A stretch of 64,000 nt of DNA from Acridotheres tristis. Taxonomy: Eukaryota; Chordata; Aves; Passeriformes; Sturnidae. Below are positions 33,601 to 46,525 of this stretch, piece by piece. Within the stretch, counting starts at the first letter, position 1; every line of letters starts with the position of its first letter. The notes under the pieces are model-generated. The model had not been told where the DNA came from. It saw nothing but the letters and a program-made list of their open reading frames with translations, and ran no database searches. A program made the translations under genes and the position numbers. The stretch covers positions 434,001 to 498,000 of the forward strand of contig CM072904.1 of assembly GCA_037013685.1 (NCBI GenBank), in the 5' to 3' direction.

Positions 33601-36212
33601 CACTTTCTTCTCCATTTCCACCTCCCAGTTTGCAGCCGCTCTGAGCAAAGAGGTGCCTTGTGGGCTGGGGTGAAGGTCAGGGATGGGGAGAGTGGAGAGG
33701 AAGCACAGGCACATCCCTGAATAAGGTGTGGAGGCTGTGGAACGGGCTCAGCATGCAGCAGGGATGGGAGCAGGCTGTGTGGCCTCTGCTTTTCTCTCCC
33801 CCTGCTGCACTCATGCTCCCTCGAGCACAGACGCTGCTGGTCCCCAACCACAAACCCCATCCCGCTGCTGTCACTGCCAGGGGTGACAATGAAAACTCTT
33901 TTCAGTACCTCGAGGCCTCTGCAGTGATGAGAATCTCACCCCACACTACACCTAAACCCACATGCAAAGCTGGATTTCCCAGAGGTAAAAAAATGATGTT
34001 CAAGCTGCCTCCCACTGCACACATCCCCTCTCGGATCCCTCCAGCTGCCTCTCAGCCACTTCAAGTCTCACTTGCTCATCTTCCCTCCCAGCTGGGCAGA
34101 GCACCCCAAAAAGCTGAGGCTGCCACAGCACCCCTGAGCCAACCTTTGCTGTAGCCGCGGGCTCTGTTTATCCAGCACCCAGCACACGGGTGCTGCTCCA
34201 GGACAGGCTCAGGGCAAGTTTAATAACAAAGCAAACCAGTAATAACTGCCTGCTAATGAGCTTACACAGCGTCCCTGAAGACTTGGCTTTAGAGTGAGCT
34301 CTGTGCCAGGAGCTGATGGGCCAGGGTGTGAGCTGTCCCTTCCCACCTTCCTGACTACGGTGTCTCTGCTCTTCCAGCCCTACCCCAGAACCTTCCTGCC
34401 TTGTAGATGTGCTTTATATCCAACCCTGGGGTGAGGGTTAGCCCTTCCCGGGAGTGCAAACCTGTGTCATGTAGCTCCAGGACACCCACCTTTTGCTTCA
34501 GTCTGCTCCAGAGCCTGTGCCACAGCAGGAGAAGGCTTAATTTACCCAGCTCCCTGCAATGCATCTCATTGCTGCTCCTCTTTATCAAGCTAATGAGCTT
34601 TATCCAGCTAGAGGTGAGAGCTCAGCTCCTGGTCAGAGGATGTCAGAGGCTGATGGACCTTAGGGTTGAAAAAAACCCTCAAATCAAACTCTGGAATTGC
34701 CCAGCACTGGAAACAGAGTGAAGGTCCACATCCTGCTAGCTCATATTCCAAAGCTAAAATGCAGGTGGAAATTTGGCTGCCAAGCAACCCCAGACCTTCA
34801 GGAGCATCACATTTTGGCACTAGAAATGGAAGAGGTCGTGGAGTTCCATTTGCTGCCCTTGAGAGTCAGAGCCCTGGAAACTGCAAAGGGATGAAGCTTT
34901 TCTCTGTCTAGAGGATCCCCAGACTCAGGTCACTGACAGTCAGGCACTGGCACTGCTCTTTCTCCCCTGAGGGCTCGCTGGCCATGCTCAGATGGGTTCA
35001 TGCCTGAGCCAGGCCCCAGGAGTCCCCAGGGTGGCCCATGAAGCCTCTTCCCTGCTGTACCTTCCCCTGGACATGCAGCCAAGTTGGGGGCTCTGTCCTC
35101 TGTTCCCGGGGCTGGACAAGCTTTAGGAAATTATCTTTATTGTGTATTAAGCAACAGCCGCCCTTATTCCGGCTCCTTCTGGCTTTTCCTGGCAGCTGTC
35201 CTCCCTCTCACTGAGGTCCTGGGACCAGCTGTGTAATGCATGTCAGGGGCTTGTTCCCCTGCCCTGTACTGAGCCCTCGGAGCTGTGCCTGTCTGGAAGC
35301 TGCACCCTCAGCTCTGCTTTTCCCCAGGGCAGTTTTCAGCCCTCTATAAGTGGCCAGGGCCACTTCGGGCCAGGTGGCTGCTCAGCTCTGCTCCTTCATG
35401 GCCATCTGGTCCCCAGGCATCCTGCTGCCCTTTCCTCTGCCTTCCCTGGGGAGGCCTGGGGCTGCCCCAGGCTGGTTCCCCAGGCCAGTCCTGCAGCTGA
35501 GTGGGGTGAAGGTGTGAGGGCAGAGGCAGAACCGGGAAAGTTGGGTTCATGTTTCAGCTTCTATTTTTATCTGGGAACCCAAGTCTGCTATGCAGAGGCC
35601 CCCAGGGGACACACTGCCTTCCCCAGCTGGAACCATGTACCACTGGAGCACTACCTGCCCCTCCCTGTCACAGTGCCAGATCTCTGGGTAGGAGACAGCA
35701 TCACCCGAGACATTGGGACATCCTCCTGGCTCCTGGTGTGCTGAGGCAGGAGGGAAGCAGGTGGGGAGCAGGTCTGCAGGCCAGGTCCCCATGCCTCCAG
35801 CCACTCTGAGGCTGGGAACACTTCATCACAGGTAACGCTTGGAGCTGCAGAGCAGCCCTGCCACACTCTCACCAGGCCACCAGGTCAGCAGCCAAGTGTT
35901 GGTGTCCCTTCTCAAACTGGACTTTAGTTCTGTGGGGCTGCACCAGCCCCATCACTTCCCATTTTTTAAGCAAATAAACCTGATTTAATGGCCAGAACTG
36001 CAGGAAAATGGGAACTTGTGCTGCCCCAGCCCGAGCAGCTTGTGTGTAGCTGCAGGTTGGCCAGGGCAGAGCTGGCTCCCAGCGTGGGAACTGGTCCTGG
36101 GCAATGGCAGTGAGCAAGGGGGCACAGCTGGGAGGAGGGGAGCCCCCATCCCAGTAGGCAGCGCCTGCTGCTTTAATTGTGGAGGAGAGTGGGAGCTGCT
36201 GCAGAAAATGGG

Positions 36213-36290
36213 AATATTAAAAAAAAAAAAAAAAAAAAAAAGGAAAAAAAAAAGGCGAAAAAAAACCCCAAACCAAAAAAACAAAACCCG
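36213..36290. repeat. A-rich low-complexity tract
   Basis: Runs of A (the longest over 20) interrupted by GG, GGCG and CCCC. It could be an old poly(A) tail, but no retroposon body is recognisable immediately on either side. Confidence 0.85.
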
Positions 36291-36479
36291 TGAGAAAGGA
36301 AATCTGAGCGAGGCCTGGAGCGATCTACCCAATCCAGCGGAAACAATGGCCCAGGAAGAAAAACCAGTTCCTACACATAAGGTAGAATAGACTGGGAAGG
36401 CTGGAGGAGGGGTGGGAGGCTCCCTGCACAAACAAGCCGGGCATTATGCGGTGCCCCTTCCCGGCGTGGGGGACCCCTA

Positions 36480-36915
36480 ATCCTGCTGGGCTGGGCTGGG
36501 CTGGGCTGGACTGGCACACACCCCAGGGATGGACAGCCAGGAACAGCAGCTCGGGCTGGCGGGGCTCAGCACGCAGTCTGGGCTGGGCTGTATTTAACGC
36601 CCAAACTGGGCTCAGGTTTAACTCAGCTGGGCTCAGCATCCAGGCTGGGATCAGCACTGGTTTGAGATTAGACCTGAAAATGGGATTAGAACCGCTTTGC
36701 CCAGGATTAATCCACATTTGGAGATTAGCCCCCAGGCTGGGATCACTTCGAGGCAGGGTTTACTCCAGGATGAGCTCATCTAAACTAAACTCACCCCCGG
36801 GATGGCTGATCCTCAAACTGAGCTCAGCCTCAGGATGGGATGATCCCCAGGGTGAGCTCATCCCCAGGCTGAGTTCATCCCCAGACAAGGCTCAGCCCCA
36901 GGCTGAGCTCACCCC
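36480..36915. repeat. Degenerate minisatellite (CCCCAGGCTGAGCTCAT-like units)
   Basis: It starts as (GGGCT)n and grades into imperfect ~17-22 base units such as CCCCAGGCTGAGCTCAT and CAGGATGGGATGATCC, sharing CAGG-TG-G-TCA words over more than 400 bases. Divergence between units is high, so the array is old. It gives a long plus-strand open frame (about 36,446-37,108) that is repeat-encoded. Confidence 0.75.
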
Positions 36916-39900
36916 AAAGGGCTGCAGGATGCACGGAGCTGCTGGCTGGGTGCCCCCAGGCTGGTGGGATGTGGGTCCTGGACAGGTGCCCTTCAGGGAA
37001 ATGCCACTGCTGCCAGCTTGGCCATCTCCTCACCTCTCCAGATCCCACTGTGGGATGCTCATTGTCCCTCTGGTCAGCACACCCCAGCAGACAAACCCTC
37101 AGCTGTGAGATGGGGAAAGCCCAGGTGGACAAACCAGCTCCAGCACTGGTCCCTGCCCTGGCCATGAGCACTGGTGTTGGATCCATCTCCTTGGCTCTGT
37201 GGCAACAGTTAGGATGTGCCAGGGGGTTATGTGCTCTCCACACCTGGAAGAACTACAATTTCATTTTGAAGCAGAATCTTAAATTCCTAAAATCAAAACC
37301 ACCATCATGATCCTGACCATGATCCTGGCTATGTGGAGAAGGTGTTTGGCCCCCCCAGCCCAGCCTTGACTGTTGAGGCTGAGGACAGATGGTGTGCCCA
37401 GAACATGGGCCACTGGTTTATCCTGGCCTGACACCCATTCTCACTTTGGGAATGGTTCCTGTGAGCATGGGCCTATTGCAAAACCTGTCACCACCTGGAA
37501 ACAAAGAGCGTAGGGAGGGAGCCAGGGAGAAAAGGCAGATCCCACCCTGACGGGGTCCAAAAGGGCTGCAGTACCCTATGCTTGGCCAAGGAGGCCTCTG
37601 GGAACAAGCTGGGCCTTGGGAGATGTCCTGGAGTGTGCCACACTGATGGGTACATCCCTGAGCTGACCCCGGAGTCCTGGGCTGGGGGTTGCTCCCAGGC
37701 AGCCCATGGGCAGGTGAGGAGGAGGAGGAGGAGAAGCCCTGTGCTGTGATGGGTTTCTTTTCCCAGTGTCTCACTGCAGGTATGTCAGCATCCTTTTCCC
37801 TAGACACCCCCTCGTGGCGTGGGACTTACACTGGACACCTCTGGGATGAAAGATGGATGGGTGTGGCTGTAGGACATGCCATGAGTTAAGGTCCATGGGC
37901 CATGTGCTGCCCAACATTTACTGAGAAACCTTTGCTAGGGCAAGGGTGGACAAAGGGTGGATTTGGGTGAGTACCAGGCTGCTGCCTAGCACTTTTGGAA
38001 GGCTGTCCCTGTCCGAGGTAAGGACTCAATGTACCCTGAGGGTGCAGCTCTTCCCACAGTGAGCAGAGCATGATACTGCACAGCTGGGCTCAGGCAGCAT
38101 TCCCAGCATAAGGGGGCTCACAGGGACCACCATCCCCTTTGAGATCAACCATCTGCATCTCATCCTGAGGGAAAACAGCAGCTCTTCACACACAACTTCT
38201 CCTGAAGGCTTCCCAAAGCAGTCTCAGAGAGAAGCTACACTGGCTGCTAGCTGGGACCAGAGACAGGAAAACCACGGGCGCAGGGGAAGAGCTGCTGCTG
38301 CCAGAGTTAAGAACAAACCCCAGAAAACCTCGGGCACTTATTCCCCGTGTTCCCAGCCTGACATCTCGAGATGTGTTAATGTGACCCCACTGTGTTGGTG
38401 ACATATGGGGTCACCATGGTGTGATGGGGGGCCCAAGCCCTCCACAGCTCCTCACCACAGCAGCAGGGGGTGCAGGGAGTGATCTACAGCATGACAGGCT
38501 TGTGTCACACACACAGAAAAGGTAAAAAGGGGCAATAATGTACAAATTTGGCATTTTTTTAGGCTCTTGCTGTGCCCGAGGGAGTTGCTGTCTATTGTTT
38601 CAGTGGCCAAGTGGAGGAGGCAAAGCTGGGGCAGATGACAGGAGTGATCTGACCCTGCCACACCTGGGTTTGCCCTTTCCCTGGCAGACAGGATGTGGAC
38701 AGTTGAGTGGTGGCAGAACTGTAATTTCACCCCACAGAAAAAAATACCTGCGAGTGAAAAATGCTGATGGGCATTTTGTGGGGGTGAAGTTGGGGAAGAA
38801 GGGTGTATGCTTCGTTCCTCACATTCCTCTTCAGCTTCTCTGGGATGGTGGCTATGCTCCCCAGGGCCCTCCCAGTGCCCAGGGGGTGATGGAGAGGGCT
38901 GAGGATCCTGTCCTGCCACCCTGCTGTCTCCACCAGCTGGGCAGGGCTGAGATCTTCCCCTCCTTTCCCACTGTGGGGGTGGAGGAATGGGACTGAGGTC
39001 TGAGTCCTGCTGCGGTCTGTGAAATGAAATCTGTGATCAGTGTGGGCTTCACCTTCAGAAACACCTGGCTCACAGGCACCACTATGTCCCCAGATCCCAT
39101 CCCGCTGAACCCTGTCCTGCCGTGTGCACGGCCAGCAAACTGGTGTGCCTGTGGCCACACCAGAGCAGGGCACCTCGGGCTCATCGCAGCGTCCGAGCAC
39201 AAAGGGATGTCCTCTCCTGCAGACACCTCCCCGTGTCCCCTCTCCTGCAGCACCACCCCGAAGTAGCGAGGAAGGCCCCGCTCCCAGCCTGGTTCCCTCC
39301 CGGGCACTGCGAGGGCACCGCGCCAGCAGCTGATGGGAAAGTTCAGGGTCGGGGCGAGCGCGGGGAGAGGCTCATAAAGGGCTCTTTGTGCCGCAGGTCT
39401 GCTCCGGCTCCGCGCACGGAGCCCGCGGCCCCACAGCAAAATGCAGCCCAGAAATATGACAAGACATCTTTTCCCAGGCTGCTGTTAAACTCTAATTAAA
39501 CATTTCAGCACACTCGAGCGAGGGAATGTCTGCTTCTCAGGCCCAGGCCATCCCATCTGGAAATCATCCCCTCCGGTGTGAGTGGGCTGGTGCAGGTTGA
39601 CCCACAAAGATGCTCCTTGGGTGTAGGGTTGATGTGAAACCACATACCAGAGGGGACAACCTGCTCCTCTCCAATGCCTCCATGCCAGCATGGGTCCACT
39701 GTTGCCTCCCACTCTGGAGGAGGCATCCAGGCTGGAACAGCTGGAGAAGGGGACATGCAGACAGGTCTACGACAGCAGTGCCACCACTCCCTGCCATGGG
39801 AGCTGGGGTCCCTCTAGCTGCTGGGGCAGCAGCCCAGGGTGCACAGCCTGCAGGGGCAGGAGGAAGTGGCTCCTTCAAGAGATGCTGTCAGAAAATTCTA

Positions 39901-42900
39901 GCCTCTAGTGAGGCTAGAATGGCCATCCCGCTGTTTAAAGAAAGAGAGAAAAAGAAATAGCACAAAAGAGCTATTTTCAGGTGGTTCCAGGAGTGAGGAG
40001 CACTGTAAGGCAACAATCTGGGGCACGGCAGCTTGGAGACCCCCCCTAAAATCACCTGGATGCTCAGGATGGGTCTCATGACAGTGAGCTGGCGCAGCTC
40101 TCCACTTTATTAAACACTGACTTTGGCCATTAATTGCAGGAGTTCCTCACCACCTTGTTTCTAGCATAGACCAGATGCCAAAATATCCCACCCCTGATGC
40201 TCTGGTGTCTGACCCAGCCTCATGGAGGGGACATGGTGGCACTGAACTACTGCTCTGCAGCATCCCTTGTCCCACCTGAGCACAGCCCAGTGGAGCAGCA
40301 CAGCAAGGACAGGCAGTGCTGGGGGCTGAGGAGCTGCTGGTTTTCCATGGGCAACCTCAGCATCAGAACCAGGTCACCCAGGAAAAGATTACTCCAAAAA
40401 TGTGCCATTTCTGAGATCAGTAAGTGGTGGGAAGGTGTCTGCCCAGAGACTTGGAGCAGTGTGACAGACCAAGCAATGACACTTGTAATTTGGCATCCCA
40501 TGGGGTGGAATTTGGCAGAACTAGTCTCTCCTGCTCTGAGGACATTCCACCTCCTGCATAGGCAGTCTGAATTGAACTCCCTCTGTACACACAGCAACCA
40601 CGGGTTTAATCCAGCTCTGCCCCCTCAGTTAGACAAGCAGCAGCAGCACCTCCTGGGGGAGCTTCATCCTGGCCCATTGAGGCCCCAGGGCTGAGGTTCC
40701 TGTCACTGGAACTGGTCCCCCTGACGGCATGTGACTGTGGAGCCCCGAAGGGGCTGTCCCCAGGTGCCACAGGCTCACAGCGTTTGTCCTTCTCCTTCAC
40801 TGCAGTGGGATGGGGAGGGAGGCTGGATTTAGGAAGAAATTTTGACTTTTCTAGGAAAAGCAAGGCAGGCAGCAGGATCTTTACATCATCCCTGTGCAGC
40901 ATTTGGGCTGTGCTGACCTGTCCAGCTTTGTGGGATGTATCTGCCCCTGAATCCTGATGCACTGAGGGTGCCCCAGTCCTAGCACAGACAGGGCTGTCAG
41001 GCGGCAAGGGAGGTGACAGCCTTAGGGACACAGACTGAGGGCAGCCACCCCCGGGCAGCACACACGCCAAGGGGGCTCATCCCTATTGTCCCTCAGAGAC
41101 CCCAACCCCACCGGGAACCACAACCCACACCATCCCAGTGTGCCCACAGACTGTGACACCACAAGCCGGTGACAGGGAGCCAGATCCTGAACTATTGTCC
41201 GACTGTTTCCCAGGCTCTCCTACCGGCTGTGAGGATGCGAGTACGTGGGGTGGGATGGGGGGTGCGAGGGAAGCGGGGACAAAGACGTCGCACCGCCCTC
41301 CTCTCTGCGCTTGGCAAGGCGGGGGGACTCTGGGAAGAGAAAAGGTTCCCAAGGCGAAGGTGTTAAATACCCTTCTCCCGTGCTGCTGTCACCTCGCGGC
41401 CCCGGGGGTGTGAGAATCAGACTCTATTATCCCCTCCCTAGGAACTAACATACTGTACTAACCTTTTCACATGAAAGCTACGCTCTGTTTGCCAACAAAA
41501 GCCGACGCTCGGTTCCCAGGAGTGGGGAGAACCCAACCCCACGGCACTGAGCGAGGGCTCCGGGGCCAGCCCACCCTGCCTGCCCCAGACCCTCCAGCCT
41601 GGTGAGTGCCAGGGGCTCTGCCGGTGGGGTCAGCCAGGTGCAGCCGCTGGGTTGCAGCAGGAGCACCCTCCCCAGGGTGAGGGATCCTTCTTCCCGGCCC
41701 CAGGGTGCCTGGGGTCCCCCGGGCCTGTCCCCCCCCGTAGAGGGGTGGATGGGGCTGAAGGTGCAAGACGGTGCGAGGGGGACTCCCTGCCTGGAGTATG
41801 CGCTGCTGGGAGCCCTTCCCCACCAGGGTACATTGCCCCAGTTGTGTCCTGTCCCCGGCCTGGCACACCCTCATCAGCTTCCCCAGGCTCCCCCTGAGCC
41901 GTTTGCAGGGCTCAAGCTGGTTCTTCTCTCACCACTGACCAAAGCAGGTCAAGCTTTGCAACGTCTGAAACTCCCACTCGCTTTCAGGCTACCCTGAGAG
42001 GTGGGAAGCAAGACTGGGAAAGCATCACCGGGCCATGGAAAAACCCATCTGCACAAAAGCTGAGCCCCAGCTCGGCATTCAGAGTGGCCAGATGAGCACT
42101 CAGCACAGCAGCTCTGGCCTCCCTGGGAACATAGCAGCAGCAGGGATGGGACAGGTGTCACCTGGAACTGGGACTTCCTGCCCCAGATGATGGCAGACAT
42201 CTTCTGAGAAAATTCACAGTTGGGGTAGCAGCCTCCTTACTCAAGTTTTTAATTAAACGAGATGTGTCTAGGGCATCACAGCTACTCAGTGCTAAGATAA
42301 AGAAACGGCCAGAGGAGAGGTCTTGAAGTGAAAAGGGTTTTTCTGGCCTTTTCACATTAACAATACCTGCTCTGCCTCATTTATGGTTGGATACCCTTGA
42401 CAGCTTGGGACAGTGGGCTTGAGAGGCACCCAAGGCCACAGCAGATGCTGCCTGTCTAAGGAGCCCCACACCAGGGGACACATCCCTGCAAGACCCTACA
42501 AATTCCAGATTCTCATGTTGCCTTGGAATCTCAACTAGGTCCATGCTTCTAACGAGGCAAGCAGGAGAAAGGAAGGATGAGTCCTTTTCCCTCCTCTCTA
42601 TTGTTGCCTTCCATGCCTACCTCCATTTCCAGTCAGCTCTGGAGGCAGCTTCCTCCCTGACCTCACAACCTTCCTGCTCCAAAGGGCTGGGAGGCTTTTC
42701 CAGGTCCCCTAATGAGCTGTTGGCCCACTCCAGCAATGGGGTGACCCTCTGCTGCCCCAGCTCCATCGGCGTGTCCCGCTGCAGGCAGGCAGGCGGGTTC
42801 TGCATTGCTCACACGTTTATTGGCCCCAGCCCACGGAGCTGTTTCACACGGGCTGTCAGTGACAGCTTCCAGAGCCTGCAGAGCCGTCCCGCTGCTCTGG

Positions 42901-44895
42901 ATCCTGTGGAGGTGCTGTTGGCCTCACACTGCTTTGCAAAGTAATTTAATTAAAGCCGGTGAATCACTTTGGTGCTGCCTGGCTGCTCCTCTGTGCATGG
43001 GTGCAGTGGCCCAGGGTGGCCTGGAGCACACGCAGGGGCTCTTCGGGCTGCTCTTTTTGGAGGGTCATTTCTCCTCTCAGTTGCTGCACTCAGATTTGGG
43101 TCATCAGGTTTGATCTAAATATGTCAGAGGACTGGTATTCATGGGGAAGCAAAGGCACAATAATGCAGACTCTGTCCCAGTGTGATTCTGGGCTGGTTTC
43201 AAAAGCTCTTGGTTCACTCTTAGTGTTCTGGGAAACCTGGGGCAGGTTTAGTTCCTCACCTGACATAGATGCCTTGGTGCTCAAGAAGTGAGGCTTCTCT
43301 CAAAGGCTTCGCCTGCCCTACCCTGACACATGTCCCTGTGATGGAGACAAATACGTGGCTGAGCTGTTGCCACCTGTTCTGGTTCAGAAGCACCATTGAG
43401 CCAGGAACTGAGCCAGGGCCATGGCTTTGAGGCTTAAGCCAAGGTGAGAAGAGATCCTTGCCCAGCGTCTGGGGCCAATGAGGCAAAAGAAGGGAGAGCT
43501 GGTGCAGAGCAGAGTTGGGACCTTTGTCCCTCAGGCCACTGTCCCCAGGCTTCCCAGTGCCAACTGAACCCCGTGGGGCCTGAAAGGGTTAGTGCTTCCC
43601 AGGGCAGAGCACTGTTAGACTTGCTGCAGCTGTGAGAGAGGAGCTGGGAGGGTTTGTCTGCTGTCTTCATCCCAGCCCAGCTGTCCAGACCTGCTCCCCA
43701 GCTCCAGGCATCCAGTGGGTCCAGCATGGGCCATGCACAGAGTGGTCCCCAGGGCAGGTTGACAGCCCTGGACCTGCCAGAAGAGTAGCAATAAACAGGA
43801 GAGGAGACACAAGGGACTGGTTTAGCTCTGCATTTTCGGCTTCCCCACCTGAGGTCTGCCTGAACCCAATCAAAGAGGTCCAGGACCAACCAAACCAACT
43901 TGAGGCAATGAAATTGCAAACACAACACTTCAAGCTGCAACAATTTTTCAAGCCAGCCCATGCAGGGATGAACACACTGCAGTCCGGGTCATGCAGAAGC
44001 CAAGCTGGAGACCTGTCTGGCTCCTTCAGCATCTTCATCCAACTCTCAGTGGGTCCCCGAAGCCTGGTCTCTACCTGCTGTGTCAGGGATCAGTGACAGT
44101 CCTCACTGCCTTTGCTCCTGGCCACAGCCAGTCAGGGCCCCTGGCCACCACAAATCCTGTGGCCTGGTAGAACTCTGGGACACACAGGGCTAGGGCTAGG
44201 GGATAAACCCCTCTGAGGTCTGCTTGGTCTGCTGGGGTGAGCAGACTTGGGGTTTGCCCTGAAGGTAGCAGCTGGGTGGGAACTGCTCCTGCTCAGCCCC
44301 TTTTCATAGGTACCTGCACGGTTGAGGCAAAGAGCAAGAGCCCAGACCCTTGCACAAGCTCTTACATCCAAAAGTGATACAAAGAAATGAAAAATGGACC
44401 TTCACCAGGTCCCTGGGGAGAATTTTTTGGGAGCAGCAGCTTGCCATTTGGTCTTGGAGATTCTGCTTCAAAGCCCAAGGCACATCAAAGTCCAGACCTC
44501 CAAGTCCGAGGCTTCCTGGGGAAGGCAAGGGTGCCCGTCTGTCAGTGCCAGCCTCTGCTCTGCTCTCTCTGCCCTGCAGGAGCCTCTGAAGACACATGGC
44601 TCCAGTGCAGGAGGTTAAAGGGGCCTCTGGAGCACAGTATCTTCAGCAGCTCAGGGGACACCTGCTTAGCTCGTGGTGACTCTGACTGTCCCCAGGATTC
44701 CTGCAGTTCCTGTCTTAGGCAAAGAAGATACTATTATACCCCCATGATAAAAATGTTAGAAGGAGAGATTATTATACCCCCGCAGCCCTTCTCCTCCAGC
44801 AGACACTGCAGAGCCTCCCCTCCTCTATGCAGCACCCTGAAGGATGCTCAGCCCGGGGCCGGGAGGGGACCCTGGGAAGGCCTGGCGCTGCTTAC

Positions 44896-45130
44896 CGCTG
44901 TCCTGCTGCGCGGCACAGATGAGAGGAAAAACAACTCCCGGGGTTTCACCTCAGCTCCGTGCCCGTGGCCTCGCCGGCTCTTTCATCTCCCGGCCCGCGG
45001 CTCTTTCATCTCCGGCCGAGGTGCGACCGGGCCCCTCCAGCCCCCCCGCCCGGCACCGCCTTCGGCCCGGCCCGGCCAAATGGCCACTGGCCCGTGCTGG
45101 CCCGGGAGGGGGTGACGCTGGGCTCCGGTC
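44896..45130. promoter_or_regulatory. CpG-rich islet with a minus-strand GTAAGC splice donor
   Basis: CpG is dense here, with CCGGCCC and GGCCGAG words, in contrast to the surroundings. On the minus strand the islet runs into AGCG|GTAAGC at 44,896, a good donor. Two copies of GAGATGAAAGAGCCG lie within it. This could be a small CpG promoter with a non-coding first exon inside EXD3, but no transcript evidence is available from sequence. Confidence 0.35.
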
Positions 45131-46229
45131 ACCTCTGCAGTCACTGCCTAAGTGCTCAGCACCCCCAAAATTTGGCTGCTCTCAGGTGCCTGGAGACAAA
45201 CGGAAGCACCAGATTTCTTTTAGTTCTCCCTGCAAAGCAGATGATGCCGGGCTCGTGTTGGCTCAAACTCAGCTCATCTCTGTGAATTTGTGCCCACACA
45301 GACCCAGCCCGCCGGGCTGGGGTCATGGGGGTCGTGTGGGCAGGTGTTCCTGTATCCCAGTGCTCCCACTGCAGGTGGCAAAGTGGTTCCCAAAGGAACC
45401 ATCCCAGTTCCCAGCCCCGGAGGGAGGGAAGCTCATCAGCATCCTGGCAAACAACTTGCAACCCACGGGCCAGCCACAGTTTATCCCTGGATTCTGGTGT
45501 AGGAGTGGCAAGGCTGCATTGTTACCACACAGCTCTGGGTGTCAGGGCACAGGGGTACCTCTGCCAAAGGGCATGAAAAAAGGTGCCTGCCTGGTGGGAA
45601 TGAACTGCAAAGGGAGCCCAGCTTGGTAATAGGAATAGCTGGGAGAGGAGAACAAGGAAGAGAAGGGCCATGGCTCGGGCTGGGCTCCTGCCAGGCAGTG
45701 TCACCGCATGTCCCAGCTCTGGGGTAACAGTGATGGGGCTGTCAGTGAGTGCAGCCGGGACAGGGACATGTGGCATCAGGACACGTCAACACCACTGCAC
45801 CACAGAACTGCACCCAAACAGCCAGGAATTGACACCAAATTTCACAGCTCTTCTGTAGAGAGCCAAAGGGATGAGGTATGAGCATGGAGCCACTCACAGG
45901 CCAGGAGGGGCTCAGGACTGAGGCAGGGCTGACAGCAGAGTCACCACAGCTCCTGGCACGTGGGGCTGCCACCAGTGAGTGTCACCAGCTCAAACCCGCG
46001 CTGGGGTTGGGATGCTGGGACAAAGAGAGCCCCAGCAGGACTGTCCTCATAGGCTGACCCAGCCCTTCAGGAGGGAGGTGTCCATGCCTGACATGCCTGT
46101 GCTGACTGCCCTGGCTGATTTGTTCCACACATGGATGGTTGGAAGTGCCAGGAGTTTGCCCCGAGCATCTCCACGAGTCCCAGTAAAGCATCCCAGAGAG
46201 CCCCCGACCTCCAGTCTGCTTTCAAATGA

Positions 46230-46525
46230 CAGAACCACAGAATCCCAGACTGGTTTGAGCTGGAAGGAACCTTAAAGCCCATCCAGTCCTACCCCATTCC
46301 ACGGGCAGGGACACCTTCCACTATCCCAGGCTGCTCCAAGCCCCATCCAGCCTGACCTTGGATACTGGCAGGGATGGGGCAGCCACAGCTTCTCTGGGCA
46401 ACCTGTGCCAGGGCCTCACCATCCTCATAGTAAAAAACTTCCTTATATCTAATCTGAATCTCTCCTCTGTCAGTAGAAAACGATCACCTTTTGTCCTGTT
46501 GCAACAGGCTCTGCCAAAAAGACTC
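46230..46525 (-). mobile_element. CR1 LINE 3'-end fragment
   Basis: Antisense CR1 tail: ACAGAACCACAGAATCCC, 'gactggtttgagctggaaggaacc', 'cacgggcagggacacc', 'ctgctccaagccccatcc', 'cttctctgggcaacc' and 'cttccttatatctaatctg', ending near 'ttttgtcctgttgcaacaggct'. It is one of the better preserved CR1 copies here, at about 300 bases. A CCCAT-rich tract follows. Confidence 0.92.

Noticed and set aside
35871..35999. Minus-strand segment with TTTTCCTGCAG acceptor and GTGAGAG donor
   Set aside because: The open frame (FWPLNQVYLLKKWEV) does not match EXD3 and includes a terminal stop shortly after the donor; evidence is too weak for an exon call.
38538..38996. Plus-strand frame with KKYLRVKNADGHFVGVKLGKK after an acceptor-like CACCCCACAG
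   Set aside because: It looks protein-like at first, but no family was recognised, no donor follows and it is antisense to EXD3.
44350..44600. Minus-strand frame with GLDFDVPWALKQNLQDQ
   Set aside because: It is bounded by splice-like sites but matches no known EXD3 region; treated as chance.
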